From Microcaldota archaeon (GTDB lineage Archaea > Micrarchaeota > Micrarchaeia > Anstonellales > Bilamarchaeaceae), in the NCBI GenBank assembly GCA_022627495.1, contig JAKEGJ010000022.1, forward strand, positions 43,848 through 107,847: DNA of 64,000 nt, written 5' to 3'. Made by a program: the position numbers and the translations under genes. This document shows, in pieces, positions 1 to 8,707 of the stretch (positions are counted from its first letter, which is position 1; each line of letters opens with the position of its first letter). The notes beneath the pieces were generated by a model. That model searched no databases. It saw nothing but the letters and a program-made list of their open reading frames with translations, and was not told the origin of the DNA.

Positions 1-51
1 TAATATTCAAGGGCCCGGGGCGGATAGAGACCATCGTGAACAGCGATTGAC

Positions 52-59
52 TTATAAAT
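52..59 (+). promoter_or_regulatory. TATA box upstream of the Sm-protein gene
   Basis: TTATAAAT lies about 50 bp before the ATG at 108. A start of transcription near 80 would leave a leader of about 28 nt carrying the Shine-Dalgarno sequence GAGGTGA at 97-103. No gene is visible in bases 1-50. Confidence 0.55.
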
Positions 60-107
60 CCTATCATGAATGGATTAGAAAACTTTATTTTTTAATGAGG
101 TGAAATT

Positions 108-332
108 ATGCCAGAGAGAAGACCGTTTGACGTGCTGAACAGCTCCCTTAACAACACCGTAATCATCGGTATGAAGGGCGGCGCAGAATTCAGGGGAGTT
201 ATGGTTGCCTACGACGTGCACATGAACATCGTCCTTGAGAAGGCCGAGCAGCTAGTGAACGGCGAGGTCAAGAGGGGCGTCGGCACCGTGCTGTTGCGCG
301 GCGATTCCGTCACGTTCATCTCACCGGCCTGA
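108..332 (+). CDS. Sm-like archaeal RNA-binding protein (LSm)
   Basis: A 74-residue protein with the two Sm signatures in order: Sm1 around residues 27-43 (FRGVMVAYDVHMNIVLE) and Sm2 around residues 60-72 (GTVLLRGDSVTFI). Archaeal LSm proteins form heptameric rings that bind U-rich RNA and take part in RNA processing. The length is normal for the family. The start is fixed by GAGGTGA five bases before the ATG. The gene stands just upstream of tRNA-Ala, an arrangement that may reflect joint roles in RNA metabolism, but no shared transcript is proven. Confidence 0.95.
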   Translation: MPERRPFDVLNSSLNNTVIIGMKGGAEFRGVMVAYDVHMNIVLEKAEQLVNGEVKRGVGTVLLRGDSVTFISPA

Positions 333-373
333 TGTTTTATATTTATTATTTTTCCGTATTCTTCCGAGTTATA

Positions 374-408
374 GGTCAAACCGGCTGATGTTTGATCAAA
401 CTTTGACC
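374..408 (+). repeat. Hairpin in the presumed tRNA-Ala leader
   Basis: GGTCAAA (374-380) pairs with TTTGACC (402-408). Within the loop is the perfect 12-bp palindrome GTTTGATCAAAC at 390-401. The element lies between a TATA-like stretch (334-344) and the tRNA at 431, so it would be transcribed as part of the pre-tRNA leader. Confidence 0.6.
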
Positions 409-430
409 GGAGATTCTCTTGGTAAAGTTT

Positions 431-502
431 GGGCTCGTAGCTCAGCAGCAGAGCGCTCCCTTGGCATGGGAGAGGCCGGGGGTGCGAGTCCCCCCGAGTC
501 CA
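431..502 (+). tRNA. tRNA-Ala (anticodon GGC)
   Basis: A complete cloverleaf of 72 nt without an intron. The acceptor GGGCTCG (431-437) pairs with CGAGTCC (495-501) and contains the G3:U70 wobble pair that is the known alanine identity element. The D-stem is GCTC/GAGC. The anticodon arm CTCCC-TTGGCAT-GGGAG gives anticodon GGC. The T-arm is GGGGG-TGCGAGT-CCCCC. The discriminator base is A502 and CCA is not encoded. The last eight bases, CGAGTCCA, are repeated twice downstream in hairpin repeats. Confidence 0.96.
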
Positions 503-735
503 TAATCCGTATGTCTAGTTTTCCAGTTCCTGAGTTTAGACTCAGGGATTATGGACGAAAAGTGAACGAGCGGAGCGATGTTCACGACGAGTCCAATTTC
601 CCGTTGTGTCCAGTTTCCAGTCTTGAGGTTCGCCTCGCGGAAATTGGACTGTTTTGACCCGTAGGTCAAAGACGAGTCCATTTCTCATAGGTCTAGTGTT
701 CCGCGTCCTGAGTTTAGCCGCAGGCATAATTGGAA
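495..735 (+). repeat. Three tandem hairpin repeats seeded by the tRNA-Ala 3' end
   Basis: CGAGTCCA occurs at 495-502 (the tRNA 3' end), 588-595 and 673-680, each opening a related unit. Unit 1 folds as an 11-bp stem, GTCCATAATCC (498-508) with GGATTATGGAC (546-556), with inner hairpin CTGAG/CTCAG. Unit 2 has GTCCAATTTCC (591-601) with GGAAATTGGAC (639-649) and inner GAGG-TTCG-CCTC (625-636). The outer GTCCA/TGGAC is kept while inner stem bases change in pairs. Unit 3 is decayed. Side hairpins are GTGAAC/GTTCAC (unit 1, near 562-585) and TTTGACC/GGTCAAA (near 653-670). No protein gene is visible in 503-761. Confidence 0.7.
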
Positions 736-761
736 TTTTAAAAAAAAGGACTTGTGAAGCT

Positions 762-1421
762 TCAGGGAAGCTCCACCTTGATTGACGCATTCGAGTTCGC
801 TGCACCTGCCGTAATCGGGCGAATCGTTATCATCCGGTTATCGGCTGGCACCGGTATGACTGTGTCGGAACCGACCGCGCAGGCCTTCCCGGTTGCTACG
901 GGCGAGCCATTGCAGGAGATGTCGAATATTGCATAAATGCCGCTTGTGCCCTTGAAATCGAAGCGGTAGCCCCCGACGAAGAGCGGGGTGCCCGTGCTGA
1001 TAATGCCGCTGAAAGACTCGGCGGATGCCGTCGGGCAGGATTTGACCGCGTCGGGTTTCGAATCCGGTTTAAATGAGTCTGGCTTGGCAGAATCCGGCTT
1101 GACAGCATCGGACTTGGAACCGTCCGGCTTGGAGGTGTCTTGGACGGAAATATCCTTCGCAAGGAAATCCTGCGCCTTCAGGTCGCCCCGCAGCGAATCC
1201 GCTGGGTTTGTGTCCCGCCCCTTTGAATCCGGCATGCGCTCTGAACGCGAGATATCATGGCGGCCGTCCTTGCGCGAGGCATCGATGCCCGGAAGGCCCT
1301 TTGATTCGTAGGTGCATCCGGAGAGGGATACCGTTCCAAGAAGAACTGCCATGGCGGCGAAGCCGGAACGGCTGTTCGCAATCTTCCCATTATCCGGATT
1401 GGTTGGTTTCAGTTTGCTCAT
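762..1421 (-). CDS. Secreted lipoprotein with Asp/Ser/Lys/Pro stalk
   Basis: About 219 residues. An N-terminal hydrophobic segment ends in a lipobox (SLSGC), so the protein is probably exported and lipid-anchored. It is followed by a low-complexity stalk of KPDS-like repeats and a small globular C-terminal domain beginning near the first SCPTAS. The ATG at 1421 lies five bases after the stop of the upstream gene and is preceded by GGGAG, so the pair is an operon. The family was not recognised. The KPDS-type linkers resemble those of bacterial (for example myxobacterial) lipoproteins, which is a resemblance in composition only. Confidence 0.7.
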   Translation of the reverse strand: MSKLKPTNPDNGKIANSRSGFAAMAVLLGTVSLSGCTYESKGLPGIDASRKDGRHDISRSERMPDSKGRDTNPADSLRGDLKAQDFLAKDISVQDTSKPDGSKSDAVKPDSAKPDSFKPDSKPDAVKSCPTASAESFSGIISTGTPLFVGGYRFDFKGTSGIYAIFDISCNGSPVATGKACAVGSDTVIPVPADNRMITIRPITAGAANSNASIKVELP

Positions 1422-1426
1422 CGGGT

Positions 1427-2323
1427 TCAACTCCCGCAGGGCTTCTGTGCCTGCCCGCTGATTTCAATCTCCGCCCATTTGGCTCCGAATGTGTAGCCCG
1501 CGGCCACTTTGTTGACAGTGAGAAGATAATGTTTCCCCCCAACAACCATCTCGACAGACGAACCCTCGGCTATCTTGTCCTTCTTGATGATGTTGTTGTT
1601 CGCATCGATTACGGAAATAATCGCGGAGTTCAAGGCTCCCGTGGACTCGATATCGTCAAGCCGGAATTTCAGGTTATCGACAAGGATGCTCTCGCCCTGG
1701 TTTAATACCCCCATGACGGCCGGGCACCAGTACAGTGTGGCATCTTCGCACGGCGATTTCACGGTGAAGTTCGCCCATTTGGCGCCGAAAGTCATGCCGA
1801 ATGCGGCTTCAGTAACCTGCACATCGAGCGCCTGGCCGCCCAGGGTGAATAACTTTGCAGAGCCCTCTTCGATTTTCGATTTCGTGAGGATGTTGCCGCA
1901 GTCGTCCAGGAGCGATACCACCGCATAATTCTTGTTGTCAAGGACCTGGCCGTCGTCGAGAAGCAACCGGTAGGAGCCCCCGCCGGCCGGAGCCGGGATT
2001 GTCAGGGATTCGCCCTGGTTGAGGACGCCGGCGACAAGCACCTTGTCCGAGCACTCCGGCAGCCTTGCCTTGCCCACGCAGGCATCCGCCTTCAGCACAT
2101 CCGCGACGAGCGAATCAGGCTTTCCCGAATCCGTCCGTGACATCGAATCAGCCTTCGCGCCGCCATCCGGCCCGGTGTAATAATAATTGTTTATCGTGTC
2201 GCCGCATCCGCCCATCAGGCTTCCTGCGAGCAATGCCGCTCCGAGCACAAGGCGCCTGCGAACATTCCCTGATGCGCCTGCCGAATCCGCCCTGTCCGCT
2301 TTGCTTCTAAGTCCGTTATTCAT
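1427..2323 (-). CDS. Lipoprotein with two tandem surface-layer-like domains
   Basis: About 298 residues with a twin-arginine-like basic start, a hydrophobic segment and lipobox (LMGGC), a short Asp/Ser/Lys/Pro linker and two copies of a domain of roughly 85 residues. Each copy has GVLNQGES near its start and (Y/M)TFGAKWA near its end. The pattern of short beta strands resembles archaeal S-layer or surface-protein domains, but the family is not certain. The longer open frame would run into the divergent regulator. The start at 2323 is chosen for GGTGGGA upstream and a TATA-like TTTATATA near 2376-2383. First gene of a two-gene lipoprotein operon. Confidence 0.7.
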   Translation of the reverse strand: MNNGLRSKADRADSAGASGNVRRRLVLGAALLAGSLMGGCGDTINNYYYTGPDGGAKADSMSRTDSGKPDSLVADVLKADACVGKARLPECSDKVLVAGVLNQGESLTIPAPAGGGSYRLLLDDGQVLDNKNYAVVSLLDDCGNILTKSKIEEGSAKLFTLGGQALDVQVTEAAFGMTFGAKWANFTVKSPCEDATLYWCPAVMGVLNQGESILVDNLKFRLDDIESTGALNSAIISVIDANNNIIKKDKIAEGSSVEMVVGGKHYLLTVNKVAAGYTFGAKWAEIEISGQAQKPCGS

Positions 2324-2390
2324 AGGTATTCCCACCAATAAGAACATGTTGATGCATCGATAACAACATAGCACGTATATAAAGAATGTC

Positions 2391-2408
2391 GTCCCCCCGC
2401 GGGGGGAC
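2391..2408. promoter_or_regulatory. 18-bp perfect GC palindrome, candidate operator
   Basis: GTCCCCCCGCGGGGGGAC is an exact palindrome between the divergent lipoprotein operon and the TrmB-type regulator. It sits just upstream of both promoters: TTTATATA for the minus gene (about 2376-2383) and ATTTAAA for the plus gene (about 2423-2429). The placement suits binding by the adjacent regulator, which is inference. Confidence 0.5.
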
Positions 2409-2450
2409 AAAATCGAAACACATTTAAACCAGCACCGTTCATGCCCATGC

Positions 2451-3215
2451 ATGGAAGCCAAGACGCTGGAGCGGATAGGGCTCACGAAAGGCGAGATAAG
2501 GGCGTATCTTGCATTGCTGAAGGCAGGCTCAGGGCCTGCTGGCGAGATAGCCAGGAATTCGGGCGTTTCCAGGTCGAAAGTATACCTGATTCTGGACCGG
2601 CTCGAGAAGAAGGGCATGGCATCGCACGTGGACAAGCGCGGCGTGCGCCATTTCCAGGCTGTCGAGCCTTCGAAGATAAGCGATTACCTTAAGGAGAAGA
2701 AGGACGAGCTGGAGGATATCCAGGCGGAATTCCAGCGGTTGCTGCCGCAACTGGAGGCATTCCACAAGGCGCAGGGGACCGCACAGAACATCACGGTGTA
2801 CCAGGGCTACAAGGGGCTGAAGGCATCGCACGAGCACCTGTACCTGAAGATGAAAAGGGGCGAATGGTACTATGTCATCGGCGCGCCCGGCGGCGGCGTC
2901 TGGAGCCAGCTCGACCGCTTCTGGCTGCTCGACCACAAGAAAAGGGCCGCAGCAGGTATCGGCTGCAAAATCCTCTTCAACGCGGACGTCGAGGAGAAGA
3001 TAGTCATGCACCGGAACAGCCAGCCGCTTTGCGAGGCGAGGTACATGCCGATAGGGATGGTGACTCCGGCCGAAATCGAGATTTACAAGGACACCACGCT
3101 CATCATCACGATATCCACCGAGCCGATTTCAATCGAGATTGTGAGCCAGGAGATTGCGGACTCGTTCCGCGTATACTTCGACCAGTTCTGGAAGCGCGCC
3201 AAGCCGGCAAGGTAG
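2451..3215 (+). CDS. TrmB-family transcriptional regulator
   Basis: 254 residues. The N-terminal winged helix-turn-helix (residues 1-65, including RIGLTKGEIRAYLALLKAGS and SRSKVYLILDRLEKKG) is the classic TrmB domain. A coiled-coil follows (about 78-105) and then a C-terminal ligand-sensing region. TrmB proteins in archaea control sugar uptake and central carbon genes, with sugars as effectors. The TATA-like ATTTAAA lies about 25 bp before the ATG, so the mRNA is probably leaderless. The divergent lipoprotein operon and the intervening palindrome are the obvious candidate targets. The effector cannot be told from sequence. Confidence 0.85.
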   Translation: MEAKTLERIGLTKGEIRAYLALLKAGSGPAGEIARNSGVSRSKVYLILDRLEKKGMASHVDKRGVRHFQAVEPSKISDYLKEKKDELEDIQAEFQRLLPQLEAFHKAQGTAQNITVYQGYKGLKASHEHLYLKMKRGEWYYVIGAPGGGVWSQLDRFWLLDHKKRAAAGIGCKILFNADVEEKIVMHRNSQPLCEARYMPIGMVTPAEIEIYKDTTLIITISTEPISIEIVSQEIADSFRVYFDQFWKRAKPAR

Positions 3216-3263
3216 CGCAACGCCGCCCATGGCCCGGAACATTCGCGCCCCCACCCCCACAGG

Positions 3264-4229
3264 TCATCCGGCTTTCCGGTATGCCACGTAGATGTCCGCT
3301 TCGAGCATCTTCCCGTCCTTGAAGAAATGGTGGACGAAATACAGGTTGCCGGCATTGTCCAGCGTTGGCTCGCCGGCGAACCGGGAGATGATGAGTTCGG
3401 GCTCCGACCACGTGCCGTTGGTTTTGGATGACCGGAAAAGGGCGGGAGAGCCCTGGTAGAACCTCGTGAACCAGAGCTCGCTTCGGTTTTGGGAGACGAA
3501 CGGCCAGCCTTCGTCGTCCGCGCTGTTGACCGCCCCGATATTAACGGGCTCCTGCCATTTCCCGCCGATATTCTGCGAGGACCAGATGTCGAGGCCGCCC
3601 CTCCCACCGTTCCGGGAAGAATGGAAATACAGCTCCTGGCCGTCGCTTGCGATGTGCAGTTCACCGACTTCGTATTCCGCTTTGAAATCCGCGTCCTTCC
3701 AGCCCCGCCATTTCCCGCCAGCATATTCCGCAGTGAACCAGTGGATGCCGGAATATCCTTCTCGCGCGGAACAGAACCACATCCTATCGCCCTGGACGAA
3801 TTCGCACCCGTCCAGTGAAAGCCTGCCCGCATCCTGCAGAACAACTCTCGATGGCTCGCCCCATTTCCCGCCCGATTTGCGGGATGCCCAGATGCCAGTG
3901 ACATTGTCCAGAAGCTGCTTCTCGGCTGGAATCCCGGGGTCTGGGGTGAAGAAGAAATAAAGCGTGTTCCCATCAGGGGTGACAAAGGGCGAATCCTCGG
4001 CGCCAGCGGTATTCACCGGAGCGCCGATGGGGATTGGCGCGTCCCACTCGCCGGAGTGCAGTATGGGCGGGTAGATGTCCGAGGCGGGAGTAATCTTTAT
4101 TGCGTCGGCAGGAATAGATGCCCCGCGGGAAGGCGGAGCCGCGCTCTGCTGCTCCTGGGCGGTGGTGCTTGTGCACCCGAAAGCCAGCATGAGAATCGAC
4201 AGGGCAAGGAGCGAAAACGGCGCATTCAT
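3264..4229 (-). CDS. Lipoprotein with PD40/TolB-like beta-propeller repeats
   Basis: About 321 residues. The signal peptide ends in a lipobox (MLAFGC), then a short linker and repeated blades with the pattern of PD40/WD40-like propellers: PFVTPDGNTLYF, DGQELYFHSSRNGG and WPFVSQNRSELWF. Such domains bind proteins or surface glycans. The start at 4229 is chosen because TACTTAAAC (about 4251-4260) lies 25 bp upstream and no Shine-Dalgarno is present; the longer TTG start at 4250 is less likely. One of several exported proteins in the first 5 kb. Confidence 0.8.
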   Translation of the reverse strand: MNAPFSLLALSILMLAFGCTSTTAQEQQSAAPPSRGASIPADAIKITPASDIYPPILHSGEWDAPIPIGAPVNTAGAEDSPFVTPDGNTLYFFFTPDPGIPAEKQLLDNVTGIWASRKSGGKWGEPSRVVLQDAGRLSLDGCEFVQGDRMWFCSAREGYSGIHWFTAEYAGGKWRGWKDADFKAEYEVGELHIASDGQELYFHSSRNGGRGGLDIWSSQNIGGKWQEPVNIGAVNSADDEGWPFVSQNRSELWFTRFYQGSPALFRSSKTNGTWSEPELIISRFAGEPTLDNAGNLYFVHHFFKDGKMLEADIYVAYRKAG

Positions 4230-4284
4230 GAATGTGGAACGCGCGCCCAATGTTTAAGTAGGATTATGCCGGAGCCAAACGGGC

Positions 4285-5202
4285 CTACTTGTCCGTTTCG
4301 GTGCAGCAGCGGAAGCCGATTGAGTAGTCGTTCTGCTGGGGCCCGTGGACCATCGTCCAGTAAAAGCACCCGTTGCCGTTCTGGCTGGATGTGCCGTAGA
4401 AGCCGCCTACGAAGATGCCGTTTCCCGGCACGACCCGGAAGCCGTTGTTCACCGCAGGGCCGATCCTGGGCCTGCTGCCGGCAAGTCGGGCGTCGACCGG
4501 CGTGCTCACCCATTCCTGGAGGTTGCCCACCATGTCGTATGCGCCGAAACTGCTCGCGCAGCCGGAATATTCCCCAGTCTTCGCCAGGTATCCCTTTATC
4601 ATGTTCGTCTCCGGGGCGTCCACCATGTGCTTTCCCCAGTCCTTGCCGAAGAGGCGGGAGATGACGTGCTCCTTGTGGGTGTTGCACACGTCCTTCCTCC
4701 ATACATTCCCGTAGGGATAGGTGAACAGCTGGACGCCCTGGCAGGCGCTCATCCATTCGCCCAGCGTGCAGAGGCGCTTGCCTGCGTTGAAGCATGCGTC
4801 CTCGGCCTGCTTGCGGCTGACCGATGACTGCGGGCGCACGCCCGGAGCGGATTTGGCGGTGTACCGGCCGAACTTCGCAGGCGGGACCGAAGAGGGATGG
4901 GTGGCCTCCTTGCCCCCCACATTCTCCGACAGGTGCGCCTCGAAGCGGTCTATGCAGTATTCGTGGTTCTGGTCCGCCGCCCGCACCATCCAGAGCGGGC
5001 ACCCGATGATATAGCCGGTCTTGTAAGCTGAATCCGCCCTGGGCGGGGGCTGGTACTGCGGAGCCGGGGCTTCCACCGCCGGAGGCGGCTCCCTGCGGTC
5101 GCACTTGCATGAAAGGGCAGGCCCTGAAGCTAGGAGAGGCATCGCCGCGAAGATTGCGGCATTCCGGAGGCTGGCCGGTTTCCTGCTTGCTGGGGCGAAC
5201 AT
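4285..5202 (-). CDS. Exported formylglycine-generating-enzyme-like (SUMF1) protein
   Basis: About 305 residues with an N-terminal hydrophobic segment and a Cys just after it, then a Pro-rich linker and an FGE-sulfatase fold domain. Family marks include the block KRLCTLGEWMSACQG, YDMVGNLQEWVS and the C-terminal GFRCC. In characterised members this fold either oxidises a sulfatase cysteine or serves as a binding domain; the catalytic state here was not verified. No sulfatase is seen in the window. TTTTTAAAC near 5228-5237 precedes the ATG by about 30 bp. The start at 5202 is chosen over an upstream ATG at 5253. Confidence 0.75.
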   Translation of the reverse strand: MFAPASRKPASLRNAAIFAAMPLLASGPALSCKCDRREPPPAVEAPAPQYQPPPRADSAYKTGYIIGCPLWMVRAADQNHEYCIDRFEAHLSENVGGKEATHPSSVPPAKFGRYTAKSAPGVRPQSSVSRKQAEDACFNAGKRLCTLGEWMSACQGVQLFTYPYGNVWRKDVCNTHKEHVISRLFGKDWGKHMVDAPETNMIKGYLAKTGEYSGCASSFGAYDMVGNLQEWVSTPVDARLAGSRPRIGPAVNNGFRVVPGNGIFVGGFYGTSSQNGNGCFYWTMVHGPQQNDYSIGFRCCTETDK

Positions 5203-5314
5203 GATTATGTGTATTGGCGTAGAAGTGTTTAAAAATGAACATATAAGGTGCACGGGCGGAGCATCCAGAAACGCTTTTTAACCTGCCCTGAGATTGTTTC
5301 GCCGGTAGTAATCA

Positions 5315-8300
5315 ATGGTATTCATCTCGCGCCTTAAACTAAGGAATTTCAAGTCCTTCAAGGCGGCCGACGTACAGCTTTCCAAGACATTCATCTGCTT
5401 TGCTGGCCCCAATGGCAGCGGCAAGTCCAACCTCTGCGACGCGATACGCTTCGCCATGGGCGAGACTTCCCTGCGTTCCCTGCGCGCGAAGAAGGTGCGC
5501 GACCTGATATTCAGCGGCTCAAAAAGCGCCGAAGTCACGCTGATTTTCGAGGACGATGGCGGGGGCAGGGGGACCGGCTACGAGATAAAGAGGGCCATCC
5601 GGGAGGACGGCAAGATACGCTACAGGCTTAACGGCAAGCGCACCACGCGCAGCACCATACATGAGACGCTCCGCAGGCACAACCTGGATGAGAGCGGGCG
5701 CAACACGATAGCCCAGGGGGAAGTGCAGCGCATCATCAGCATGAACGGGAAGGAGCGGCGCGCGATAATAGACAGCGTGGCGGGAATCGCGGAGTTCGAG
5801 GCGAAGAAGAAGGAGGCGATGGGGGAGCTGCAGACCGTCGACGACCGGATACGGGAAGCGCGCGTCGTGCTGGGCGAACGGAAGGTGTTTCTGGACGAAC
5901 TGGGGCGGGAAAAAGACGTCGCGCTGAAATACATCGATGCGAAGAAGACGCTCACGAACGCAAAGGGCACGATCCTCAAGGCCGAGGTGGAGAAACTGGA
6001 GAAGGACCTTTCCGAAGCGCTCCGCAACGAGGAGAAGCTCCTTGCGGTTAAAAGCGCCAGGGATTCGGAGATGGCTGGAATCGAGGCGAAAATCAGCGAG
6101 GTCGATTCCAGGCGGGCCAAGACAAGCGAGATGATTGCGGCGAAGCAGAAGACCAATGCGCTTATCCGCAGGCTCGAGGAGCTCAAGGCATCCGTGGGCT
6201 CGAAAAAGCAGCTTATCGAGGACAAGGAAGGGGCCCTGATAACCATCAGGAAGGAGCGGAAGGCGCTTGCGGAGGAGATGGCTGCGGACAAGGAAGCGGT
6301 CGCGGCGCTCGGGAAGGAGATAGAATACCTCCGGGCCGAGCTGGCGAAGGCTGAATCGGCCCTTGCCGCCGCCGGGGGCGCCCCGCAAGACGAGGTTGCG
6401 GCGGGAATCCGGAAAGAGCTTGGGGAGCGCGAGGACGACCTGCGCAGCGCGAAGGAGAGGCTGGTGCTCCTCGCATCCGAGATGGAGGCCAAGGGGGAGC
6501 TGATTGCGGCCAAGAAGGAGGAGGAGCGCAGCATAACCCCGAAGGAAAGCGAAGGCGCGGAAGCGCCGGACGATGCGGCGGCATTGAAGAGGGAGATAGA
6601 GCGGCTCGCCCGGGAAATCGACCGCTCGTTCTCCAGGACGAAGGAGATAAACGCCCAGATGGCCGACCTGGACCGGGACATGCTGGAACTGAAGGAAAAG
6701 GCGTCGATATTCAAGGTGAGGGCGTCGCCGCAACTGGCGAATCCCGCACTCAGCTTCATCAGCGAAATCATGAAGGAGAGGGGGGCGGGCATATACGGCA
6801 CGGTCGCGGACCTGGTTTCGTTCGACGCCGAATATGCCAGCGCGGTCGAGGCCGCGGGGGGCGCCCGGCTCCTGTACGTGGTCGTCGACTGCGTAGATAC
6901 CGCCACGCAGGTGATAGACAAGCTCAAGAAGGCCAAGGCCGGGCGCGCCACGTTCATCCCGCTCGATTCGATACGCACCCCCCAGCCGGCCAGGGCGGGG
7001 GGCTTCGCTTCGGTGATAGAGGCCGTCACGTTCAGGGAGGAGGTCCGCAGGGCCGTGGAATACGTCTTCGCTGACACGCTCCTCGTGGAGACCGTCTCGG
7101 ATGCCAAGCGGCTCGGAATAGGGACCGGCAGGATGGTCACCAAGGACGGCGAGATATTCGAGCGCTCAGGAATAGTCAGCGGGGGCCGCAGCCAGAGCGG
7201 AGTCCTCGGCGCCAACGCGCTCCGGAAGATAGAGAACGAACTGGAAGGCGTCAAGTCGACGAAGGAGTCCATGATGCAGGAGCTCTATTCCATCCGCGAA
7301 GGCGAATCGCGCCTGCGCGGCGAGAAGGCCCAGCTCGAAATCCGGCTGAAAACGCTCGAGATGCAGCAGCGAATCGGCGAGGAGAGGAGGAAGGAGCAGG
7401 AGCAGACGCTGCGGCGCAAGGAGCAGCTTGCGCGCGAGATTGAGGCGCTTTCCGCATCGCTTGCAGAAAGAAGCGCCGAGAAGGAGAGGCTGGCCGCCCT
7501 CCTGGGGGGCAAGGAGCGCGAGGCCGAGCACTACCGCAGGAAGCTCGAGGCCGCCGAGGCAGAATTCAGGACGCATGCCGAGGAGAGCAGCAGGAAGAAG
7601 GCGGACCTAAGCGCAGCGGCCTCATCGCTGAAGGCAAAGATGGAAGGCAGGCAGAGCGAGATTAACCTCCATAACCGCACATCCGCCCAGAGGGAGGAGA
7701 GGGCGAGGAAGCTGGCCCAGGACGAGAAGGAGGCGCAGGCGAAGGTGGCCGAGGTCACGAGGCAGATAAAGGACGACGAAGCCGAGCTCGCCCAGACCGA
7801 GGAGAAAATCAGCTCCGTCAGCAAGGAGATCGAAGGCCTGTTCGAGGAGATGAAGGCGTACGAGAACGACTTGCAGGAATTGGGCCGCAAGAGGGGCTTG
7901 ATAAGGCTGGATTTGGACAAGAATGCGAAGGACATGAACCTGCTTACTGTGAAAAAAGCAACGGCATCGACGAGGCTCGAGGACATCCGGGCGGAATTCA
8001 GCGCGTATTCGGGCGCGGAGTTCATCGAAGCACCGAAAGACGAGCTGAACAGGATGGTCGCCGAATCTGAGACCATGCTGGCCAGCCTCGGGAACGTCAA
8101 CATGGCCGCCATAGAGATGTTTGACCGGAGGAAGGCGGAGATAGACGAGGTGGAAGGGAAAATCGGGAAGCTGGACACCGAGCGCGAAGCGATACTGGGG
8201 ATGATAAGCGAGATAGACGAGCACAAGAAGGACGCCTTCTTCGAGACGTACAACGCTGTCAGCGACAATTTCAGCAAGCTGTTCAAGCACATCTCGGTAG

Positions 8301-8695
8301 GCCAGGGGCATTTGGCCCTCAGCGACGCGGCGGACCCCTTCGAAAGCGGCCTCTTCATCAAGCTCCGCAGGAACAACCAGGAGCACGCCCTGGACGCGCT
8401 CTCAGGAGGCGAGAAGACGCTCGTCGCCCTGATGTTCATATTCGCCCTGCAGTTGTTCAAGCCCGCGCCGTTCTACATTCTCGACGAGGTGGACGCCGCG
8501 CTTGACAAGCCGAACAGCAAGAACCTCGCCGACCTCGTCGCCAGCCTCGGCGCGGACAGCCAGTTCATAATAGTGACGCACAACGACACCGTGATGTCGA
8601 ATTCCGACTCGGTGATCGGCGTGACCAAGGCCGATGGCACGTCCAAGCTTGTTGGCATAAAGCTCAAGCAGGCCGTGGCCCAGGCCCAGACTTAA
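5315..8695 (+). CDS. smc: Chromosome segregation ATPase SMC
   Basis: 1126 residues with the full SMC architecture. Walker A (GPNGSGKS, residues 31-38) is at the N terminus, followed by a long coiled coil to about residue 470. A hinge lies around residues 475-600, with the glycine-rich end GRMVTKDGEIFERSGIVSGG. A return coiled coil and a C-terminal head carry the signature LSGGEKTL and Walker B (FYILDEVDAALD). SMC dimers organise and segregate DNA with kleisin partners; no ScpA or ScpB gene is visible next to it. A TATA-like TTTTTAA lies near 5274-5280. The 3' end is followed 12 bp later by nadM. Confidence 0.97.
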   Translation: MVFISRLKLRNFKSFKAADVQLSKTFICFAGPNGSGKSNLCDAIRFAMGETSLRSLRAKKVRDLIFSGSKSAEVTLIFEDDGGGRGTGYEIKRAIREDGKIRYRLNGKRTTRSTIHETLRRHNLDESGRNTIAQGEVQRIISMNGKERRAIIDSVAGIAEFEAKKKEAMGELQTVDDRIREARVVLGERKVFLDELGREKDVALKYIDAKKTLTNAKGTILKAEVEKLEKDLSEALRNEEKLLAVKSARDSEMAGIEAKISEVDSRRAKTSEMIAAKQKTNALIRRLEELKASVGSKKQLIEDKEGALITIRKERKALAEEMAADKEAVAALGKEIEYLRAELAKAESALAAAGGAPQDEVAAGIRKELGEREDDLRSAKERLVLLASEMEAKGELIAAKKEEERSITPKESEGAEAPDDAAALKREIERLAREIDRSFSRTKEINAQMADLDRDMLELKEKASIFKVRASPQLANPALSFISEIMKERGAGIYGTVADLVSFDAEYASAVEAAGGARLLYVVVDCVDTATQVIDKLKKAKAGRATFIPLDSIRTPQPARAGGFASVIEAVTFREEVRRAVEYVFADTLLVETVSDAKRLGIGTGRMVTKDGEIFERSGIVSGGRSQSGVLGANALRKIENELEGVKSTKESMMQELYSIREGESRLRGEKAQLEIRLKTLEMQQRIGEERRKEQEQTLRRKEQLAREIEALSASLAERSAEKERLAALLGGKEREAEHYRRKLEAAEAEFRTHAEESSRKKADLSAAASSLKAKMEGRQSEINLHNRTSAQREERARKLAQDEKEAQAKVAEVTRQIKDDEAELAQTEEKISSVSKEIEGLFEEMKAYENDLQELGRKRGLIRLDLDKNAKDMNLLTVKKATASTRLEDIRAEFSAYSGAEFIEAPKDELNRMVAESETMLASLGNVNMAAIEMFDRRKAEIDEVEGKIGKLDTEREAILGMISEIDEHKKDAFFETYNAVSDNFSKLFKHISVGQGHLALSDAADPFESGLFIKLRRNNQEHALDALSGGEKTLVALMFIFALQLFKPAPFYILDEVDAALDKPNSKNLADLVASLGADSQFIIVTHNDTVMSNSDSVIGVTKADGTSKLVGIKLKQAVAQAQT

Positions 8696-8707
8696 GGAGA
8701 TGGTTTG

